Notes under the pieces: model-generated
What the model was told of the DNA's origin: nothing
Database searches by the model: none
Seen by the model: only the letters and a program-made list of their open reading frames with translations
Source of the DNA: Oceanobacillus damuensis
Lineage (GTDB): Bacteria; Bacillota; Bacilli; Bacillales; Amphibacillaceae
Direction of reading: 5' to 3'
NCBI RefSeq assembly: GCF_001618145.1
Contig: NZ_LQNF01000003.1
Location: 1-64,000 of the forward strand
DNA length: 64,000 bases
Part shown: positions 61,007 through 64,000 of the stretch, one piece after another
Numbering within the stretch: position 1 is the first letter of the stretch
Layout: each line of letters opens with the position of its first letter
Position numbers and translations under genes: made by a program

Positions 61007-62167
61007 ATGCTTAGTAATCCACTAATAGCTACAACATTAATTTTTGCGTTAATCGCTTTAGGGGAATGGCTTTCAATCGTTTCCCGAGCAAGAGTCCCCA
61101 TGCTTCTGACAGCAATGGTAGGCTATCTGGTTTTAGTTTGGACAGGAATCTTCCCTGCGGATTTATTGGATAGATCTCAATTTGCTGCACTGGGTGCCAT
61201 TCTGATTGGTCCTGCCATTTTACATATGGGAACAATGATCCCATTTGCTACATTAAAAAGTCAATATAAAGCAGTATTGATTGCGGTGGGCGGACTCATT
61301 GTGTCAGGAGTACTTGTACTGACCATTGTCACCTTCCTGTTTGATTATCCGACTGCTGTTGCTGGGGTTGGTCCACTTAGTGGTGGTGTTATAGCCCTGC
61401 TAATTACATCGGAGAAGCTGACTGAAATTGGACTTGCAAGCTTAGTTATTATCCCAGCCTTGATTGTTGCATTTCAGGGTGTGTTGGGAATGCCGCTTGC
61501 TCAATACTTCTTACGCAAATATGCTTTTACGATTCAAAAGGAAATGGATAATGGGACATTTGTTTCTTTCAATAGTACAGACAGTTCTCCAACTGAGAAG
61601 GTTTCATCAAGTCCATTCAAGTCGAGTATGACTTTAAAATTATTCTACGTGTTTGTTGGTGCGGCAATAGGTGTTGCTCTTGGCGAAATCACGCCAATTA
61701 ATTACAGTCTTTGGTGTCTGATTATTGGTGTTGCTGGATTGAAGTTCGGTATTTTTGAACCGAAGCAGCTGGAGAAAGCTAATTCATTTAACATTACAAT
61801 GATTGGTATTGTGTTTGTCGTTATTGGTACAATGGCAGGAGTTACTCCACAGGACGTTGTCAGCAATCTGCCAAGTGTTATCGTACTTATGTTGGTTGGT
61901 ACTACAGGTCTTTGTATTGGAGGATATATTGTATCCAAACTGGTAAAATGGCATCCGCATAAAGGAATGCCTGTAGCTTTAACTGCCCTTTTCGGCTTCC
62001 CTGCAGATTACATACTCTGTGAAGAAGTAAGCAGAAGTATTGCCCGGAATGAAAAAGAAGAAAAAGCAATTTTCAATGAAATACTGACACCGATGTTGAT
62101 TGGTGGTTTTACCACAGTTACAATTGCATCTGTAGTTATAGCTGGAATATTGGTGGAGACATTATAG
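61007..62167 (+). CDS. Polytopic membrane protein, probable transporter
   Basis: The protein is 386 residues with about 10-11 hydrophobic segments, for example LIATTLIFALIALGEWLSIV, LTAMVGYLVLVWTGIF, AVLIAVGGLIVSGVLVLTIVTFLF and FNITMIGIVFVVIGTMAGVT. A polar central loop lies at about 185-205. A repeated GP/GGVIALL-type motif (VGPLSGGVIALLITSEKL) and two similar halves suggest an inverted-repeat secondary carrier, distantly like glutamate:Na+ symporters. I do not recognise the family with certainty. ACGGAGGGT precedes ATG 61007. The amidohydrolase gene follows 50 bases downstream, so the two probably import and hydrolyse one amide or dipeptide. Confidence 0.75.
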   Translation: MLSNPLIATTLIFALIALGEWLSIVSRARVPMLLTAMVGYLVLVWTGIFPADLLDRSQFAALGAILIGPAILHMGTMIPFATLKSQYKAVLIAVGGLIVSGVLVLTIVTFLFDYPTAVAGVGPLSGGVIALLITSEKLTEIGLASLVIIPALIVAFQGVLGMPLAQYFLRKYAFTIQKEMDNGTFVSFNSTDSSPTEKVSSSPFKSSMTLKLFYVFVGAAIGVALGEITPINYSLWCLIIGVAGLKFGIFEPKQLEKANSFNITMIGIVFVVIGTMAGVTPQDVVSNLPSVIVLMLVGTTGLCIGGYIVSKLVKWHPHKGMPVALTALFGFPADYILCEEVSRSIARNEKEEKAIFNEILTPMLIGGFTTVTIASVVIAGILVETL

Positions 62168-62217
62168 AGGATATTCAAAAAGTCCGAGATTAATGTGCAA
62201 TTAGGAGGTATTAGATA

Positions 62218-63462
62218 ATGACTAGAACGCTGATTAAAAATGGTCTATTGATCGATGGAAATGGTGGCGAACCTCAGAAGAATGCAGCTGTTGTTCTGGA
62301 GGATAATCGCATTGTATATGCAGGGGAAGAAAGTGGCTATACTTCCACTGGTGAAGAAACGATTCTTGATGCTCAAGGTGGAACGATCATTCCTGGGCTG
62401 ATTGATACACATGTCCATATGATGATGGAATTTTCCTCAGCTGCAGACAGACTGGCAAAACCTTTCTCATTTATGTATTACGAGGCTGCGAAGTATTTGG
62501 AAAGGACGCTTCATGCTGGGGTGACTTCCGTTCGTGACGCTCTAGGCACCGATCTTGGAGTAAAAAAGGCAGTTGAAGAGGGTTTGATAGCTGGACCGAG
62601 ATTGCAACTGAGCATTAATGCCCTGACAATCACCGGTGGCCATGGAGATGGCTATACTGTTTCAGGGAGAGATATGGATATTCTCCCTTCCGGTTATCCA
62701 GGAATGCCAAACGGTAAGTGTGACGGAGTGGAAGAGGTGCGTAAGAAAGCCCGTGAAATGCTGCGTGCGGGTGCAGAGGTAATTAAGGTTCATGCAACTG
62801 GTGGTGTGTTAAGTGCAACAGACCATCCGGAATTTACGCAGTTTTCACAGGCTGAACTGGAAGCTATCGTTGAAGAGGGTAAATTCCGAAAAGGGGTAAA
62901 AGTCATGGCACATGCCCAGGGTGCAGAAGGGATCAAGAATGCGGTAAGAGCCGGGATTCATTCGATCGAGCATGGGATTTTCATCGATGACGAAGCAATT
63001 GAATTGATGCTGGAAAAAGGAACATTCCTTGTCCCAACATTGCTCGCTCCGGTAGCAGTTCTTGAAACAGCCGATGAAATGGGAATGCCGGAAACAGCAG
63101 TACAAAAATCCAAAGAGGTTATCGAAATTCACAAAGCGAGCATTGCAAAAGCATATCAAGCTGGAGTTAAGATTGCAATGGGAACCGATGCCGGCGTAAT
63201 GAAACATGGTACAAACCTGCGTGAATTAGGGCTGATGGCGGATGTTGGGATGACACCAATGGAAACAATCGTTGCTTCTACGAAAACAGCTGCAGAATGT
63301 TTGGGCTGGGAAGATAAAGTAGGCACCATTGAGTCAGGAAAGCTGGCTGACATAGTCATCGTAAAAGATAATCCATTAGAAGATATCTACTCAATGGCAA
63401 ATAACGATACCATTCAAGTTGTAATAAAAGATGGAAAAGTGGAAAAGAATATTCTTGTTTAA
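62218..63462 (+). CDS. Metal-dependent amidohydrolase (imidazolonepropionase/Xaa-Pro-dipeptidase-like subgroup)
   Basis: This 414-residue enzyme has the amidohydrolase fold with a complete binuclear site: THVHM (His65, His67), EVIKVHATGG with Lys190 as bridging residue, MAHAQG (His232), SIEHGI (His252) and GTDAG (Asp324). The N-terminal and C-terminal strands form the composite beta-sandwich (TLIKNGLLIDGNGG; ESGKLADIVIVKDNPLEDI). Members of this subgroup include Arg/Lys-Xaa carboxypeptidases and prolidases. AGGAGG lies before ATG 62218. It is coupled to the membrane protein at 61007. The substrate is unknown. Confidence 0.9.
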   Translation: MTRTLIKNGLLIDGNGGEPQKNAAVVLEDNRIVYAGEESGYTSTGEETILDAQGGTIIPGLIDTHVHMMMEFSSAADRLAKPFSFMYYEAAKYLERTLHAGVTSVRDALGTDLGVKKAVEEGLIAGPRLQLSINALTITGGHGDGYTVSGRDMDILPSGYPGMPNGKCDGVEEVRKKAREMLRAGAEVIKVHATGGVLSATDHPEFTQFSQAELEAIVEEGKFRKGVKVMAHAQGAEGIKNAVRAGIHSIEHGIFIDDEAIELMLEKGTFLVPTLLAPVAVLETADEMGMPETAVQKSKEVIEIHKASIAKAYQAGVKIAMGTDAGVMKHGTNLRELGLMADVGMTPMETIVASTKTAAECLGWEDKVGTIESGKLADIVIVKDNPLEDIYSMANNDTIQVVIKDGKVEKNILV

Positions 63463-63464
63463 TA

Positions 63465-63496
63465 AAAAGCCTATCCAACCGGATAGGCTTTTTTGG
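63465..63496 (+). terminator. Terminator after the amidohydrolase gene
   Basis: AAAAAGCCTATCC (63465-63477) pairs with GGATAGGCTTTTT (63481-63493), followed by T residues. Confidence 0.92.
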
Positions 63497-63699
63497 CACT
63501 AGGTATTATGATGAAATATATATTAAAATTAAAGTAAATGAAATACATTACAGGATTTATCCAATTTGGAGTTCCTCCACGAAACGTGATAAGGTTTGTG
63601 AAACTTTTGTCATCATAGCAGAGGAGGGCTTTTTTTATCAAGTAAGAAAGTATAGATTTTGGCAGCAATTAACTCTTGCACATAAAGAGCCACGTCCAG

Positions 63700-63815
63700 C
63701 TCCAGCGCCTACCCCCTCGAGGTCTAAAGTAGAAACTACCTGTGGCAAAGAACGCCACTGGTAGTTTCTACTTTAGCTTGTCGGGGGTGATCAAGGCGCT
63801 TGCGCTTTTGTTCTC
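63700..63815. repeat. Long hairpin repeat element (CCAGCGCC ... GGCGCTTGCGC)
   Basis: The outer arm CCAGCGCCTACCCCCTCGA pairs imperfectly with TCGGGGGTGATCAAGGCGCT. The inner arm CTAAAGTAGAAACTACC (about 63724-63740) pairs perfectly with GGTAGTTTCTACTTTAG (63761-63777). From memory, elements with CCAGCTCCAGCGCC and AAGGCGCTTGCGCTTTT ends are frequent in Bacillaceae intergenic regions. No ORF or transposase is present. The rest of 63497-63949 shows no gene. Confidence 0.75.
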
Positions 63816-63949
63816 ATACTTAAAGGAAGTTCCGTTTCTGTTCCTACCAGAGCCTGGGGCTTAAGAGTTGGAGTTAAGTTATCTTTGACAAATATCTTAT
63901 CCATGAATATAATTTAAGTAAGGAAATGTAAGGAATGGAGGTTAATCAA

Positions 63950-64000
63950 GTGTTTGAAGCTAAATTAACAAGTAAGGGCCAAATTACAATCCCTATTGAA
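63950..64000 (+). CDS. AbrB/MazE/SpoVT-type DNA-binding protein (partial start)
   Basis: AATGGAGG precedes GTG 63950. The 17 codons to the window end read MFEAKLTSKGQITIPIE, the hallmark N-terminus of the swapped-hairpin AbrB/MazE fold. It could be a toxin-antitoxin antitoxin or a transition-state regulator. The rest lies beyond the window. Confidence 0.8.
   Translation, partial: MFEAKLTSKGQITIPIE

Overview
The window looks like chromosome from a low-GC, spore-forming-type Firmicute of the Bacillaceae, probably an Oceanobacillus/Virgibacillus-like species. This is inferred from the AT-rich sequence, strong AGGAGG ribosome sites with frequent TTG/GTG starts, CcpA-type cre sites, lipoprotein and Tat signals, and the gene families present. 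No rRNA, tRNA, complete insertion sequence, prophage or CRISPR array was found. The genes are mostly catabolic and transport operons, with several decayed gene fragments and dispersed intergenic repeats between them.

Layout. 0-12.6 kb: tail of a Pro/Glu-repeat protein, Hsp20, a C45-type acyltransferase/peptidase, a secreted phosphoesterase, a two-subunit gluconate-2-dehydrogenase-like oxidoreductase (Tat small subunit plus GMC flavoprotein), a Cof-type HAD phosphatase, a secreted 5'-nucleotidase, a DUF4097-like anchored protein and a membrane GGDEF cyclase. 12.8-14.3 kb: a YfcC-family carrier behind a promoter that overlaps a perfect 20-bp palindrome. 14.5-21.1 kb (minus): an overlapping operon of a lipoprotein binding protein, phosphodiesterase, two permeases, ATPase, DeoR regulator and PHP phosphoesterase, resembling phosphonate/phosphoester uptake. 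21.9-29.2 kb (plus): HAD phosphatase, RpiR regulator, Dpp/Opp-type ABC transporter and MBL hydrolase.

30.0-40.2 kb is the most coherent accessory module: NCS1 permease, creatininase, creatinase and monomeric sarcosine oxidase, which together take creatinine to creatine, then sarcosine plus urea, then glycine plus formaldehyde. A LysR regulator is divergent from it. Two consensus cre sites lie in the module and a third lies before a neighbouring MHS-type MFS transporter. The LysR promoter and 5' end, and its downstream tail, recur on the far side of the MFS gene as a decayed copy, so the transporter sits inside a degenerate direct duplication.

40.2-46.5 kb: tenA with a TPP riboswitch and a ribosome-site-masking hairpin, an acidic lipoprotein, a probable type I holin-like toxin locus (with a decayed second copy), an SDR dehydrogenase, a Uma2 nuclease and an MBL gene broken by an in-frame TAG. 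46.7-60.7 kb is bracketed by two arrays of the same 21-bp tandem repeat. Between them are an HTH-PfkB kinase, a DMT exporter, pseudouridine kinase and PsuG, a concentrative nucleoside transporter, two nucleoside hydrolases, a ribokinase, a nitroreductase remnant and a 1134-residue secreted protein joining a phosphodiester-glycosidase domain to a metallophosphoesterase. 61.0-64.0 kb: a membrane transporter-like protein with a structured leader, an amidohydrolase, a long hairpin repeat and the start of an AbrB/MazE-type gene.

The best candidates for closer study are the creatinine module and its nested duplication, the 21-bp arrays, the secreted glycosidase-phosphoesterase fusion, the leader at 60.9 kb and the uncharacterised ABC operons. 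No wholly new system can be proven from sequence alone.
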